Assembly (NCBI GenBank): GCA_013697245.1
Contig: JACCXH010000062.1
Location: 1-64,000, forward strand
Length of the DNA: 64,000 nt
From: Bacteroidota bacterium
GTDB taxonomy: Bacteria; Bacteroidota; Bacteroidia; B-17B0; Aurantibacillaceae
Direction of reading: 5' to 3'
The notes beneath the pieces are model-generated. The model did no database searches, had not been told where the DNA came from, and saw only the letters and a list, made by a program, of their open reading frames with translations. The translations under genes were made by a program, and so were the position numbers. Position 1 is the first letter of the stretch. Each line of letters opens with the position of its first letter. Shown here piece after piece: positions 27,177 to 36,924 of this stretch.

Positions 27177-29183
27177 ATGAAAAAAATCTTATTATCTTTT
27201 TTATCCATTCTGTCTCTTAACTTTTTTTCGCAGAAAGCCGGCATTAATTTTTCGTATATTGATTCAAGTGCCAACCCGCGCAACGATTTTTATTCGTTTT
27301 GCAATGGTAAATGGCAAAAAACATTTGTTCTTCCTGAAAGCGATTCGCGCTATGGCAGTTTCAACGAAATAAACAACAATAACTTAAAAAACATAAAAAT
27401 TATCTTAGAGAATGCTTCTAAAAATAAAGCTGCTGCTCCAAATTCCAATCCTCAAAAATTAAGAGATTTTTATAATACTGCTATGGACTCTTCTAAAGCC
27501 GATAAACTTGGTTTTGAGCCGATCAAAGAGCAGTTAATACAGATTGATAACGTTAAAAATTTAAATGAGCTGATCGGTTTAAAATCTAATTTTGACTTCG
27601 ACGGCGTTACTCTTTTTTTTGTTGGAGGAGTTTCAATAGATCCAAAAAATAGTAAAAAGAATTTGTTTGGCGTATCACAGGGTGGATTAGGCTTGGGTGA
27701 AAGAGATTATTATTATAAACCGCAATTTGAAACTATTAGAACAGAATATCTTAAATATCTTTCGGGTTTATTTGCTTTAACAGGTTTAAATAAAGATCAA
27801 AGCGATGTTGATGCAAAACTTGTTTTTGAATTAGAAAAACAAATGGCTGATAAAGCATTTACCCGCGTTGAAATGAGAAATCCTGAAAAACTTTATAATC
27901 TTTATATGCCCGTTACTTTAAAAGAACTTACACCTGCAATTGATTGGGGCATTTATTTTAAACAAAAGAATGTAAAACAGCCCGATACACTTATTGTTGC
28001 AACTGTAGAATATTTTAAACAACTAAGTTCTTTATTAAATTCTACACCGATCGAAAATTTAAAGGCCTATTCAAAAGCACAATTATTAATGGAAGCCGCC
28101 CCTTTCTTATCCGATAAATTTGAAGCAATCAATTTTGCATTCAAAGGTAAAGTGTTAAGTGGTGCAAAAAAAATGAAACCGCGTTGGGAACGTGTTCAGT
28201 CTAATATGGATAAAATAATGGGTGATATTGTATCTGAGGAATTCGTGAAAAAACATTTTACCCCAAAAGCAAAAGCAAAAGTAAATTCTTTGATTGACAA
28301 CTTAGTCCTGGCTTATCGCGAGCGCATTGATTCGCGGACATGGATGGATGCACAAACTAAAAAGCAAGCGCACAGAAAATTAGATCTTTTAATTAGAAAA
28401 GTGGGTTATCCGGAAAAATGGAAAGACTATTCTAAATTTACGGTTATGACCGATAATTATTGGGCCAATTATACCCGGGGTATGAAAAATGCAATAAGTG
28501 AAAATCTTGCTGATATAAACAAACCGGCCGACAGAACCAAATGGCAGATGACCGCTGTAACTGTAAATGCGTATTATGATCCAACCACCAACGAAATAAC
28601 TTTTCCTGCGGCGATAATGCAACCACCCTTCTTTGATGCAGATGCAGATGATGCAGCAAACTATGGAACAATGGGTGCTATTATCGGTCACGAATTAACA
28701 CACGGCTTTGATGACTCTGGGGCACAATTTGACGCTGACGGAAATATGAAAATGTGGTGGACAAAACAGGATTACGATAATTTTAAAACAAAAACCACAC
28801 GTATCGTAAATCAATTTAACGGTTATGTAGCTATTGATACTATGCACGTAAATGGTAGCATGACACAAGGAGAGAACATTGCAGATCTAGGTGGTTTAAC
28901 CATGGCTTATTATGCCTACAAAAAATCTTTAAAAGGACAGCCTTCTAAAAAAATTGGCGGTTATACCGGCGAGCAACGGTTTTTTATTGCCTGGGCCCAA
29001 GGCTGGAAAGGTATTTGCCGGGATGCAGAATTAAAAAGATTATTAACTGTTGATTATCATTCGCCGGGATATTATAGGGCCTTCGCACCTTTAAGTAATT
29101 TAAATGAATTTTATCAGGCATTTGGCGTAAAAGAAGGTGATAAAATGTTCACTCCCGAAAATAATCGTGTAGAGATTTGGTAG
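27177..29183 (+). CDS. M13 family zinc metallopeptidase (PepO/neprilysin-like)
   Basis: Secreted zinc endopeptidase of 668 residues with signal peptide (1-18). The zinc motif HELTH is at 505-509, the third ligand Glu at about 566 in GENIADLGG, and the substrate-binding NAYYDPTTNEITFPA precedes the zinc site. The N-terminal helical domain begins NPRNDFYSFCNGKW, typical of M13. It overlaps the following PBP4 gene by 7 nt, suggesting coupled translation. Role: breakdown of peptides in the periplasm or outside the cell. Confidence 0.94.
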   Translation: MKKILLSFLSILSLNFFSQKAGINFSYIDSSANPRNDFYSFCNGKWQKTFVLPESDSRYGSFNEINNNNLKNIKIILENASKNKAAAPNSNPQKLRDFYNTAMDSSKADKLGFEPIKEQLIQIDNVKNLNELIGLKSNFDFDGVTLFFVGGVSIDPKNSKKNLFGVSQGGLGLGERDYYYKPQFETIRTEYLKYLSGLFALTGLNKDQSDVDAKLVFELEKQMADKAFTRVEMRNPEKLYNLYMPVTLKELTPAIDWGIYFKQKNVKQPDTLIVATVEYFKQLSSLLNSTPIENLKAYSKAQLLMEAAPFLSDKFEAINFAFKGKVLSGAKKMKPRWERVQSNMDKIMGDIVSEEFVKKHFTPKAKAKVNSLIDNLVLAYRERIDSRTWMDAQTKKQAHRKLDLLIRKVGYPEKWKDYSKFTVMTDNYWANYTRGMKNAISENLADINKPADRTKWQMTAVTVNAYYDPTTNEITFPAAIMQPPFFDADADDAANYGTMGAIIGHELTHGFDDSGAQFDADGNMKMWWTKQDYDNFKTKTTRIVNQFNGYVAIDTMHVNGSMTQGENIADLGGLTMAYYAYKKSLKGQPSKKIGGYTGEQRFFIAWAQGWKGICRDAELKRLLTVDYHSPGYYRAFAPLSNLNEFYQAFGVKEGDKMFTPENNRVEIW

Positions 29184-30613
29184 AGCGTTACTATAAATTA
29201 ATTTTAATTTGTTTGATGCCATTATGTATTAATGCTCAAATAAGCAGTATTGTTGAAGATTGGAAAACTGATAAAGATCTTAAAAGCGCTACTTTAAGTT
29301 TTTGTGTAATAGATACTAAAACCGGCGAAGTTATTTCTGAATTAAATTCGCATCAATCAGTTATACCTGCAAGCACACAAAAAGTAATTACCACTTCTGC
29401 CGCCTTAGGCACACTGGGGCCGGGATACAGATATTCAACAAGAATATATCATACCGGCACTTTTACAAAAGAAACGGGTATTGTTACAGGTGATATTATT
29501 ATTTATGGTAGTGGCGACCCTACGCTGCAATCAGAAAATTTTGTAAAAGAAAAAGATACTAACCAGGTAACCGATAAATGGGCTCAGGCACTTAAAGATA
29601 AAGGGGTAAAAGAAATAAAAGGCAAAATAATTGGCGATGCTAGTTTTTTTGACAGAACAATTCCCGGTAACTGGATCTGGGCTGATATTAATAATTATTT
29701 TGGTGTAGCGCCTTGCGGACTTTCATACAACGATAATAAATTTAAAATTATTTATACAAGTAAAGAAGTCGGTAGTAAAGCCACCGTGGAAAAAACAATC
29801 CCCGCGTATTGTAACAATACTATTTGCATTAACTCAAATGTGATTTCAAAAGGCACTGAAGATGATGCATTTGTTTATGGTGATCCATTTAGTTATACAA
29901 AAGAAGTAGCCGGCAAAATTCCCCCAAATAAAACAAATTTTGAAGTAGAAGCTGCTTTGCCTGATCCCGCTTTATTATGCGCCGAAAAATTTTCGAACTC
30001 ATTGTCAAAAGTTGGTATTAAATACAATCCTAAACTGGTCGAATCAAATTATAAGCGCCCGGATAGCACAGTCACAAAACAACTTTTATACACCCATTTT
30101 TCTCCATCACTTGAAAGAATTATTTTTTACACTAATCTTAAAAGCAACAACCATTATTGCGAAACTATTTTAAGAAGTGTTGGCAAAGGCAGTATGTATC
30201 TTGGAATTGATGCAGTAAAAAATTACTGGCAAAAAAAAGGGCTTGATGTTAGCGAATTATTTATGGTAGACGGCAGTGGTTTAAGCAGAGCGAATACTGT
30301 AACCACAAATTTCCAGGCAAGTCTTTTAAATAAAATTTACAACGACAGTTCATTGTACAAGATTTTTAACACCTCCTTGCCCATTGCCGGAAAAAGCGGC
30401 AGCATGAGTAACATTGGTAAAGGAAAATTGATAGAGAATAATATGCGGGCAAAGACCGGTTATATTAATCGCGCCAGAGGTTACTGCGGTTTTGTTAAGT
30501 CCAAATCCGGTAAGGACCTTGCCTTTTCCGTTTTGTTCAACAACTACAATTGCTCGGCAAAAGATGCAAAAGTAAAGATCGAAAAATTTTTAGTTGAGTT
30601 GGGAGAGCTTTAG
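29177..30613 (+). CDS. dacB: D-alanyl-D-alanine carboxypeptidase/endopeptidase (PBP4)
   Basis: Class C-type penicillin-binding protein of 478 residues, acting on peptidoglycan cross-links in the periplasm. Catalytic motifs are complete: SxxK as Ser66-Thr-Gln-Lys69, SxN as Ser323-Asn-Asn325, and KTG at 426-428. The large insertion between the first two motifs (about 100-290) is typical of PBP4. A signal peptide ends near INAQ (about 21). The TTG start at 29177 lies inside the end of the M13 gene; the next ATG would cut the signal peptide short. Confidence 0.93.
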   Translation: MVERYYKLILICLMPLCINAQISSIVEDWKTDKDLKSATLSFCVIDTKTGEVISELNSHQSVIPASTQKVITTSAALGTLGPGYRYSTRIYHTGTFTKETGIVTGDIIIYGSGDPTLQSENFVKEKDTNQVTDKWAQALKDKGVKEIKGKIIGDASFFDRTIPGNWIWADINNYFGVAPCGLSYNDNKFKIIYTSKEVGSKATVEKTIPAYCNNTICINSNVISKGTEDDAFVYGDPFSYTKEVAGKIPPNKTNFEVEAALPDPALLCAEKFSNSLSKVGIKYNPKLVESNYKRPDSTVTKQLLYTHFSPSLERIIFYTNLKSNNHYCETILRSVGKGSMYLGIDAVKNYWQKKGLDVSELFMVDGSGLSRANTVTTNFQASLLNKIYNDSSLYKIFNTSLPIAGKSGSMSNIGKGKLIENNMRAKTGYINRARGYCGFVKSKSGKDLAFSVLFNNYNCSAKDAKVKIEKFLVELGEL

Positions 30614-30624
30614 ATTATTAAGTT

Positions 30625-30915
30625 TTATTTCCAATAATAATTTACAAATAAATAAATACCGGTTATTGGTAATGCAAAAGACCATACTACTGCCATTTGG
30701 TAAAAGCGTGAATCAGGATTAGACTTAGTTGCAAAGGCCAGAGCTGCGTTGACTACAAAGCCAACACAACCTATGAGAGCGGAAAGAATACTGCTGCTGG
30801 TAGTTGAATGCATAATTGGAAATCCAATAATTAAAATTATACCTAAAGCTAAGCCATTAAATATATTGAGTAGTTGGCGCTCTAGTTTCCCTGCATCATT
30901 ATTTGTTTGACTCAT
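30625..30915 (-). CDS. Small integral membrane protein, unknown function
   Basis: A 96-residue protein starting MSQTNNDAGKLERQLLNIFN with three hydrophobic segments (about 22-40, 47-66 and 78-95). The frame is open upstream to 31110, but that part overlaps pyrC and its promoter and reads as non-coding, so ATG at 30915 is chosen. It is convergent with dacB (12 nt apart) and divergent from pyrC. No family recognised. Confidence 0.65.
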   Translation of the reverse strand: MSQTNNDAGKLERQLLNIFNGLALGIILIIGFPIMHSTTSSSILSALIGCVGFVVNAALAFATKSNPDSRFYQMAVVWSFALPITGIYLFVNYYWK

Positions 30916-31006
30916 TTTTCTATTTAAATGACAAATATAATAATTACAAAATAACTTTTTGCTTGCAAAAATTAATCTTAAATTTAGTCTCGTAATATTT
31001 TGAATT

Positions 31007-32344
31007 ATGAAGTATCTTATAAAAAATGCAACGCTAGTTAACGAAGGAGAGATCGGTTGTTTTGATGTTTTGATCAAAGACCAGTTCATTGAAAAAATTG
31101 ACAGGAACATTGAAGTAGAAGGTACTTATACCGAAATAAATGGCGAAGGTTTATATTTATTGCCCGGCGCTATTGACGATCAGGTGCACTTTCGTGAACC
31201 CGGACTAATGCACAAAGGCGAAATTTATACCGAAGCAAAAGCGGCGGTTGCCGGCGGTATAACTTCTTATATGGAAATGCCAAATACCGTTCCACAGGCA
31301 ACTTCTATTTTAGAATTAGAAAAAAAATATAAACGCGCATCAGAATGTTCGCTTGCTAATTATTCTTTTTTTATGGGTGGCACTAACCATAACCTGGAAG
31401 AAGCCATAAAAGTAGATTACAGTACTGTGTGCGGCTTAAAAATATTTATGGGTTCTTCAACCGGCGATATGCTGGTAAACCATGCGGAAGTGCTGGAAGG
31501 TTTTTTTTCCAGAATCAATGCGTTGATTGCCACACATTGTGAATTTGATCCTTTGGTAAAAGAAAATCAAAAACGTATTATCGAAGAATATGGTGAAGAC
31601 CTTGAGCCCTACTTCCATCCTATCATCCGTAATGAAGAAGCTTGTTACAGATCTTCGTCCATGGCGGTAGAATTAGCAAAAAAACATAATACCCGTTTAC
31701 ATATTTTACATATCTCAACCGCAAAAGAATTAGCACTGTTCACCAATAAGATCCCGTTAAAAGAAAAACGAATTACTTCAGAAGCCTGTATCCATCATTT
31801 ATGGTTTAGCGATGAGGATTATAAAACAAAAGGCAATTTTATTAAATGGAATCCTTCAGTAAAAACTTCTTACGACAGGGATAAGATCTTTGAAGCGGTT
31901 TTAAACGGCACCATTGATGTAATTGCTACCGATCATGCACCACATACCTTTGAAGAAAAAAGTTTACCTTATTTAAAAGCCCCTAGTGGCGGTCCTTTGG
32001 TGCAACACAGTATTATTGCCATGCTGGATCTTTACCATGCTAAAAAAATCTCTCTTACAAAAATAGTTGAAAAAATGAGCCACAATGTAGCCGATCTTTT
32101 TAGAATTGAAAAAAGAGGTTACATTAAAGAAGGGTATTTTGCCGATCTTGTTTTGATTAATTTAAACAAGCCTCAAACCGTTACCAAACAAAATATTTTA
32201 TACAAATGTGGCTGGAGTCCTTTTGAAGGACACACCTTTAAAAGCAGTATCGAAAAAACATTTGTTAACGGCCATCTGGTTTATGATAATGGCAAATTTG
32301 ACGAGAGCAAATACGGCAGCCGTTTAGCCTTTATAATTAGATAA
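31007..32344 (+). CDS. pyrC: Dihydroorotase
   Basis: Amidohydrolase of 445 residues that cyclises carbamoyl-aspartate in pyrimidine synthesis. Motifs: LPGAIDDQVHFREPG near 52-66, MEMPNTVPQ near 90, the carbamylated-lysine region CGLKIFMGSSTGDML near 143-157, LHILHIST and IATDHAPHTFEEK near 305-317. The metal-binding first element reads DQVH rather than DxHxH, the variant I recall from Bacteroidota dihydroorotases, so it is probably functional. The stop overlaps the ATG of suhB by 1 nt (TAATG). Confidence 0.93.
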   Translation: MKYLIKNATLVNEGEIGCFDVLIKDQFIEKIDRNIEVEGTYTEINGEGLYLLPGAIDDQVHFREPGLMHKGEIYTEAKAAVAGGITSYMEMPNTVPQATSILELEKKYKRASECSLANYSFFMGGTNHNLEEAIKVDYSTVCGLKIFMGSSTGDMLVNHAEVLEGFFSRINALIATHCEFDPLVKENQKRIIEEYGEDLEPYFHPIIRNEEACYRSSSMAVELAKKHNTRLHILHISTAKELALFTNKIPLKEKRITSEACIHHLWFSDEDYKTKGNFIKWNPSVKTSYDRDKIFEAVLNGTIDVIATDHAPHTFEEKSLPYLKAPSGGPLVQHSIIAMLDLYHAKKISLTKIVEKMSHNVADLFRIEKRGYIKEGYFADLVLINLNKPQTVTKQNILYKCGWSPFEGHTFKSSIEKTFVNGHLVYDNGKFDESKYGSRLAFIIR

Positions 32345-33141
32345 TGGAATTTGAAAAACTAAATTCTATTCTACCATCGGTTATTTTAATTGCAAAAACA
32401 GCCGGTGCATTTATTCAAAACGAAAGAGAAGATTTTTCATTGGATAAAGTCGAAGTAAAAGGCTTGAATGATCTTGTAAGTTATGTTGATAAAACATCCG
32501 AAGCAATTATTGTAAAAGAACTGCAACACATTTTACCGGAAGCAGGTTTTATTGTAGAGGAAAATACACTTTCAGAAAAAAAAGAATATAACTGGATAGT
32601 TGATCCATTAGACGGCACAACTAATTTCGTACATGGCATTCCTTGTTACGCTGTAAGTATTGCTTTAGAACATAACAACGAAATTATTTTAGGTGTTGTT
32701 TATGAAATTAGCCGCAGCGAATGTTTTTATGCTATAAAAAATGGTGGCGCTTTTTTAAATGAAAAACCCATTAAAGTTTCTAAAAATAAAGCGCTAAAAG
32801 ATTGTTTAATTGCAACGGGTTTTCCGATCTATAACTTTGAACGTATTGCGCCCTATCTTAAAACACTGGAATATTTTATGCGAAGCACCCATGGCGTAAG
32901 AAGAATTGGTGCTGCTGCTGCCGACCTTTGTTATTTGGCTTGCGGAAGAGTTGACGCATTTTTTGAATATAATCTTAATTCATGGGACGTTGCAGCGGGC
33001 GCTTTGATTGTAACTGAGGCCGGGGGTAAGGTTTCCGACTTTAAAAAAGCCAATAACTGGCTTTATGGAAAAGAGCTAATTGCCGCAAATAGGAACGTTT
33101 TTGAGGATTTTTCCGGTTTAATTAGCCAAAATTTTGTCTAA
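32344..33141 (+). CDS. suhB: Inositol monophosphatase family protein
   Basis: Mg2+-dependent phosphatase of 265 residues. Signature 1 WIVDPLDGTTNFVHG is near 83-97, with the upstream metal ligand Glu in FIVEEN near 72. Signature 2 WDVAAGALIVTEAGG is near 216-230. The family dephosphorylates inositol phosphate and related sugar phosphates; SuhB can also act in rRNA transcription in enterobacteria. Translationally coupled to pyrC. Confidence 0.88.
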   Translation: MEFEKLNSILPSVILIAKTAGAFIQNEREDFSLDKVEVKGLNDLVSYVDKTSEAIIVKELQHILPEAGFIVEENTLSEKKEYNWIVDPLDGTTNFVHGIPCYAVSIALEHNNEIILGVVYEISRSECFYAIKNGGAFLNEKPIKVSKNKALKDCLIATGFPIYNFERIAPYLKTLEYFMRSTHGVRRIGAAAADLCYLACGRVDAFFEYNLNSWDVAAGALIVTEAGGKVSDFKKANNWLYGKELIAANRNVFEDFSGLISQNFV

Positions 33142-33263
33142 ACAGGCTAATACTAAGCCTGTTATGTAAACAACTTCTTAAAATACTTTTTGTCTAATTG
33201 GATTTTTTTTCTATATTTAAAGCCAAATACAAAGCGAAAACCAGACCTTCTAAATTGTAATTT

Positions 33264-35264
33264 ATGAAACGTATCATTATATGCTTGTTCACGTTATGCG
33301 TGAGCGCACTTTATTCTCAAACTACTAATACGAGCAGGTGGAGAAAAACAGAAAAGGACTCAATGGCCAACGCCTTTTTGTTATACGAAGAAAAAAATTA
33401 CAAAATGGCTTTGCCTTATTTTGACAACATTCATCACGGTCATCCAAAAGAAGAATTTGTAAAATACGTGTATGGCAAAACCTGTCTTTACAGAAGTGAT
33501 AAATATGGCGATGCGTTGCAAATGTTACAGGAAGTTTACGATAAAAATCCAAAAGTAGACATGATTGAATTTGACCTTGCAAGAGCCATGCATTATAACT
33601 ACAAGTTTGATGAAGCTTTGGTAATGGTTGCCAAGTATCTTGAAAATAAACGTACAAGACCCGAAGATAAAGTGGCGGCGGAATTACTAAAAAAATACAT
33701 TCAAAATGCTAAATATTACGCTTCAAATACAACACAAGCAAAGATCACTAACATTGGCGGACCAATAAACACTAGAGATGAAGAGTATGTGCCAACTATT
33801 TCGGCAGACGAGTCGATGATGGTTTTTACATACACAGGTGTAAAAAGTAAAGGTGGTAAAATAAATGAAGTATTGATGATCCCTGATTCAGTTCATGGAA
33901 TTTATCTTGAAGATGTGTATATGTCAATTAAGGCTAACGACATTTGGCAAGCACCTGTATCGTTAGAGAATATTAATTCTAAAACTAACGACGCTGCCAT
34001 ATCACTTAGCCAGGATGGACAAGTTTTATTTATTTACAAAGATGATGCAGAAGGCCATGGTGATATTTACCAAAGTAATTTAATTGGAGAAACTTTTTCT
34101 TTTCCAACAAAACTGAAAGGTCAAATAAATACCATTGCTCAAGAAGGGCATTGCTCTCTATCACCGGACGGTAAAACACTTTATTTTACAAGTGATCGTC
34201 CCGGTGGATTTGGTGGTAGAGATATTTACAAAGCAAAATTACAAGCAGATTCAACTTGGGGTAATGTGGTTAACCTGGGCGATTCTATTAATACAAAATA
34301 TGACGAAGATTCGCCATTCATTCACCCTGACGGTTCTTCGTTATTCTATAGCTCTAATGGCCCGAAAAGTAGTGGTGGCCATGATATCTTCCGCGCTTAT
34401 CTTGAAGCATCGGATTCTTCTTTTAAAAAAATTGAGAATTTAAGTTTTCCAATCAACTCACCGGATGATGACAAATATTTTGTGCTTGCAGCAAATGGAA
34501 CAAGAGGCTATTATAGCAGCGGTAAAGCAGGTGGAGAAGGGTTAAACGATATTTATTTAGTGGAAACCGGTTTTGAAGCAAAAACACCTGTTCTATTATT
34601 TGTTAAAGGTAAAGTTACTTTTGATGGCACGCCGGTTGAATCTTCAATAAAGGTTGAAGTTACCTCTAAAAATAATTCGGTTTTTAATATTATTAAAACC
34701 ATCCCTGCTACCGGAAACTATATGGTATCAATGCCTCCGGGACAATCATACAAAATTACTTATTCTTATAAAGACGAAAAACCAAAAACTTTTGAGTTTG
34801 ACGCTTCACAAATAACTGCTTATACCGAAAAAATTGTAGACATTAAATTTGAAACGCCAAAAGATACAATTCCGGTTGCAGCTATAATACCCGGTAAAGC
34901 ATTACCAAATGAATTTGATAAAGAAGCCATTACTTTATTACAGAAAAAAATAAGCAAATATTCTTCAGCCTACGGAAAAATTACTGCCGAAGGATTAGAA
35001 TTTAAAGTACAGATAGCGGCTTACAAAAATCCAAAGAATTATAAATTCAAACACTTAAAAGGTTTGGGTAAGGTAGAAAAACTAATGTTGCCGGATGGTT
35101 TAACAAGGATGACCATTAACGGCACTTTTAAAACTTTAGAAGCAGCATGGATCCACAACAAAAAGGTAATTAAAGCTGGACAAGACGATGCGTTCGTAAC
35201 TGCCCTATACCAAGGCAAACGTGTTTATTTGGAAGAGCTTGTTAAAATGGGAATTTTTAAATAA
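33264..35264 (+). CDS. TPR-PD40-CRD protein with C-terminal SPOR-like domain
   Basis: A 666-residue exported protein, sister in architecture to the OmpA protein at 21856. Signal peptide (1-19, ending LYSQ), TPR-like helices (about 35-150), PD40 blades (about 165-440; LSPDGKTLYFTSDRPGGFGG and IHPDGSSLFYSSNGPKSSGG), a carboxypeptidase-regulatory-like domain (about 448-540). In place of OmpA, it ends in a SPOR-like repeat domain (about 575-666; FKVQIAAYKNPKNYKF, TRMTINGTFKTLEAAW). SPOR domains bind denuded peptidoglycan, so it may anchor to the wall in a different state from the OmpA form. Its partner is unknown. Confidence 0.8.
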   Translation: MKRIIICLFTLCVSALYSQTTNTSRWRKTEKDSMANAFLLYEEKNYKMALPYFDNIHHGHPKEEFVKYVYGKTCLYRSDKYGDALQMLQEVYDKNPKVDMIEFDLARAMHYNYKFDEALVMVAKYLENKRTRPEDKVAAELLKKYIQNAKYYASNTTQAKITNIGGPINTRDEEYVPTISADESMMVFTYTGVKSKGGKINEVLMIPDSVHGIYLEDVYMSIKANDIWQAPVSLENINSKTNDAAISLSQDGQVLFIYKDDAEGHGDIYQSNLIGETFSFPTKLKGQINTIAQEGHCSLSPDGKTLYFTSDRPGGFGGRDIYKAKLQADSTWGNVVNLGDSINTKYDEDSPFIHPDGSSLFYSSNGPKSSGGHDIFRAYLEASDSSFKKIENLSFPINSPDDDKYFVLAANGTRGYYSSGKAGGEGLNDIYLVETGFEAKTPVLLFVKGKVTFDGTPVESSIKVEVTSKNNSVFNIIKTIPATGNYMVSMPPGQSYKITYSYKDEKPKTFEFDASQITAYTEKIVDIKFETPKDTIPVAAIIPGKALPNEFDKEAITLLQKKISKYSSAYGKITAEGLEFKVQIAAYKNPKNYKFKHLKGLGKVEKLMLPDGLTRMTINGTFKTLEAAWIHNKKVIKAGQDDAFVTALYQGKRVYLEELVKMGIFK

Positions 35265-35286
35265 AATTTAATTTCTTAGAACAAAA

Positions 35287-35316
35287 AACCTGCATGAAAA
35301 CATGCAGGTTTTTTTA
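35287..35316. terminator. Bidirectional intrinsic terminator
   Basis: Perfect 10-bp stem AACCTGCATG/CATGCAGGTT (35287-35296 and 35301-35310) with AAAA loop, flanked by A-run and T-run. It serves the PD40-SPOR gene on the plus strand and prmA on the minus strand. Confidence 0.93.
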
Positions 35317-35331
35317 TTCTTGTTTTTTTTC

Positions 35332-36159
35332 TCAAGATCTTTCAAGCAACATCATTGCCCACTCGTTTTCATTTTTAGATGAAATAAATTTGAAGTCTAA
35401 TTTTTCTGCGATCACTTTTAATTCATCAATGTCTGTTGTAAAAAAGCCACTTAAAAATAATTTACCTCCCGCATTTAATTTTTTTGAATAAACGGGTAAC
35501 TGCGCTTTTAAAATATTCTTATTAATGTTGGCAATAATAATATCGAACGCATTTTCGTTCTCCAACAGATCAATATCTCCTTTTTTTACAATTATGTCTT
35601 CGCAATTATTTGTCGCGCAATTTTCAATACTATTCTCTACACTCCACTCATCAATATCAATTGCCAAAATATCTTTAGCACCCAAAAATTGCGCTAAAAT
35701 AGCCAGTATACCTGTGCCACAGCCCATATCCAAAACACGTTTATCTTTAAAATTAGTTTCAAACATAGCTTTGCAAACCAAACGGGTTGTTTGATGGTGA
35801 CCGGTGCCAAAACTCATTTTTGGCATGATGACAATTTCGTGCTTAAATTTTTTATTTGTTTCGTGAAAAGGGGCGCGAATAAAAAGCAGATCATCAACGG
35901 TAACGGGCTCAAAATTCTTTTCCCATTCTGCATTCCAATTCGTAAGGGGGATCTTTTTAATCTCACAAGAAAAAGTAAAATCATCAAACGCTAAATCATT
36001 CAGATCAAGCCCGGTGGCATTTTCTTCTTTAATGTATGCGGTAAAGCCTTCGTCATTAAAATCAAAGCTCTCAAATCCATGGTCAGCAATTACTGCCATT
36101 AAAATCTCAGAGCCTGGCTCAGGAGGATCAACACTAAACTGGTAACTTAAATAACTCAT
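35332..36159 (-). CDS. prmA: Ribosomal protein L11 methyltransferase
   Basis: SAM-dependent methyltransferase of 275 residues. The substrate-recognition N-domain (1 to about 85, with ENATGLDLNDL and NWNAEWEKNFEPV) precedes the catalytic domain: MPKMSFGTGHHQTT near 113-126, SAM motif I VLDMGCGTGILAI near 142-154, AIDIDEWSVENS, and the active-site motif IIIANINKNIL near 205. tpiA overlaps its start by 1 nt, so they are coupled. Confidence 0.94.
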   Translation of the reverse strand: MSYLSYQFSVDPPEPGSEILMAVIADHGFESFDFNDEGFTAYIKEENATGLDLNDLAFDDFTFSCEIKKIPLTNWNAEWEKNFEPVTVDDLLFIRAPFHETNKKFKHEIVIMPKMSFGTGHHQTTRLVCKAMFETNFKDKRVLDMGCGTGILAILAQFLGAKDILAIDIDEWSVENSIENCATNNCEDIIVKKGDIDLLENENAFDIIIANINKNILKAQLPVYSKKLNAGGKLFLSGFFTTDIDELKVIAEKLDFKFISSKNENEWAMMLLERS

Positions 36160-36917
36160 TAAAATGAAGCAATTATTTTACAGAAATCTGCGGCCTTTAA
36201 ACTGGCGCCGCCAATTAAACCACCATCCACGTCGGCACATGAAAATAATTCTTTAGCATTTTGCGCATTACAACTACCGCCATATAATATTGGCATGTTT
36301 TGCGAAAGTGTATTAGAAAATAATTCGCTCATGATCTTTCGTATATAAGCGTGCATTTCTTGTGCTTGTTGCGGTGTAGCCGTTTCGCCTGTACCAATAG
36401 CCCAAACCGGTTCGTAGGCCAAATAAAATTTATTTAATTCAGTCTCAGAAAAATTCTTTAGAACATTTTCTATTTGTTTTTTTACAGTTTCAAAATGTCT
36501 GCCTGCTTTTCTTTCTTCCAATTTTTCGCCAAAACAAAAGATAACCTGTAGGTCATTTTTTAATGCGTTCTGAATTTTTAAGATCAACTGTTCATCGCTT
36601 TCTTTAAAAAAAGTTCTTCGCTCGCTATGGCCTACCAATACATATATACAGCCAACTGACTTAAGCATCTCAGCAGAAACTTCACCTGTAAAAGCGCCTT
36701 TAATATGTTCGCTGCAATTTTGCGCGCCAACATAAAAAGTTGTTTCATTCGTTAAACTATCTACACTGTTCTTTAGAAAAGGAAATGGCGGGAAAATTAT
36801 TTTTTCTACTTGCGAAAACTGCTTCGATCCTTTTTGTATATCGTTGATCAAAGCAAGCGCCTCGTTTAAATTGGTATTCATTTTCCAATTACCGGCTACT
36901 ATTTTTTTTCTGCCCAT
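36159..36917 (-). CDS. tpiA: Triosephosphate isomerase
   Basis: Glycolytic TIM-barrel enzyme of 252 residues: GNWKMN at 6-11 with catalytic Lys, VLVGHSERR near 93-101 (catalytic His), the YEPVWAIGTG loop with catalytic Glu near 168-177, and the phosphate-binding ILYGGSC and VDGGLIGGASL at the C-terminus. Complete and typical. Lies 7 nt downstream of the permease gene and overlaps prmA by 1 nt. Confidence 0.97.
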   Translation of the reverse strand: MGRKKIVAGNWKMNTNLNEALALINDIQKGSKQFSQVEKIIFPPFPFLKNSVDSLTNETTFYVGAQNCSEHIKGAFTGEVSAEMLKSVGCIYVLVGHSERRTFFKESDEQLILKIQNALKNDLQVIFCFGEKLEERKAGRHFETVKKQIENVLKNFSETELNKFYLAYEPVWAIGTGETATPQQAQEMHAYIRKIMSELFSNTLSQNMPILYGGSCNAQNAKELFSCADVDGGLIGGASLKAADFCKIIASF

Positions 36918-36924
36918 GTAAATT

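Noticed and set aside
30916-31110. N-terminal extension of the small membrane protein to 161 residues
   Set aside because: It would overlap pyrC and its upstream region and has no protein-like character.
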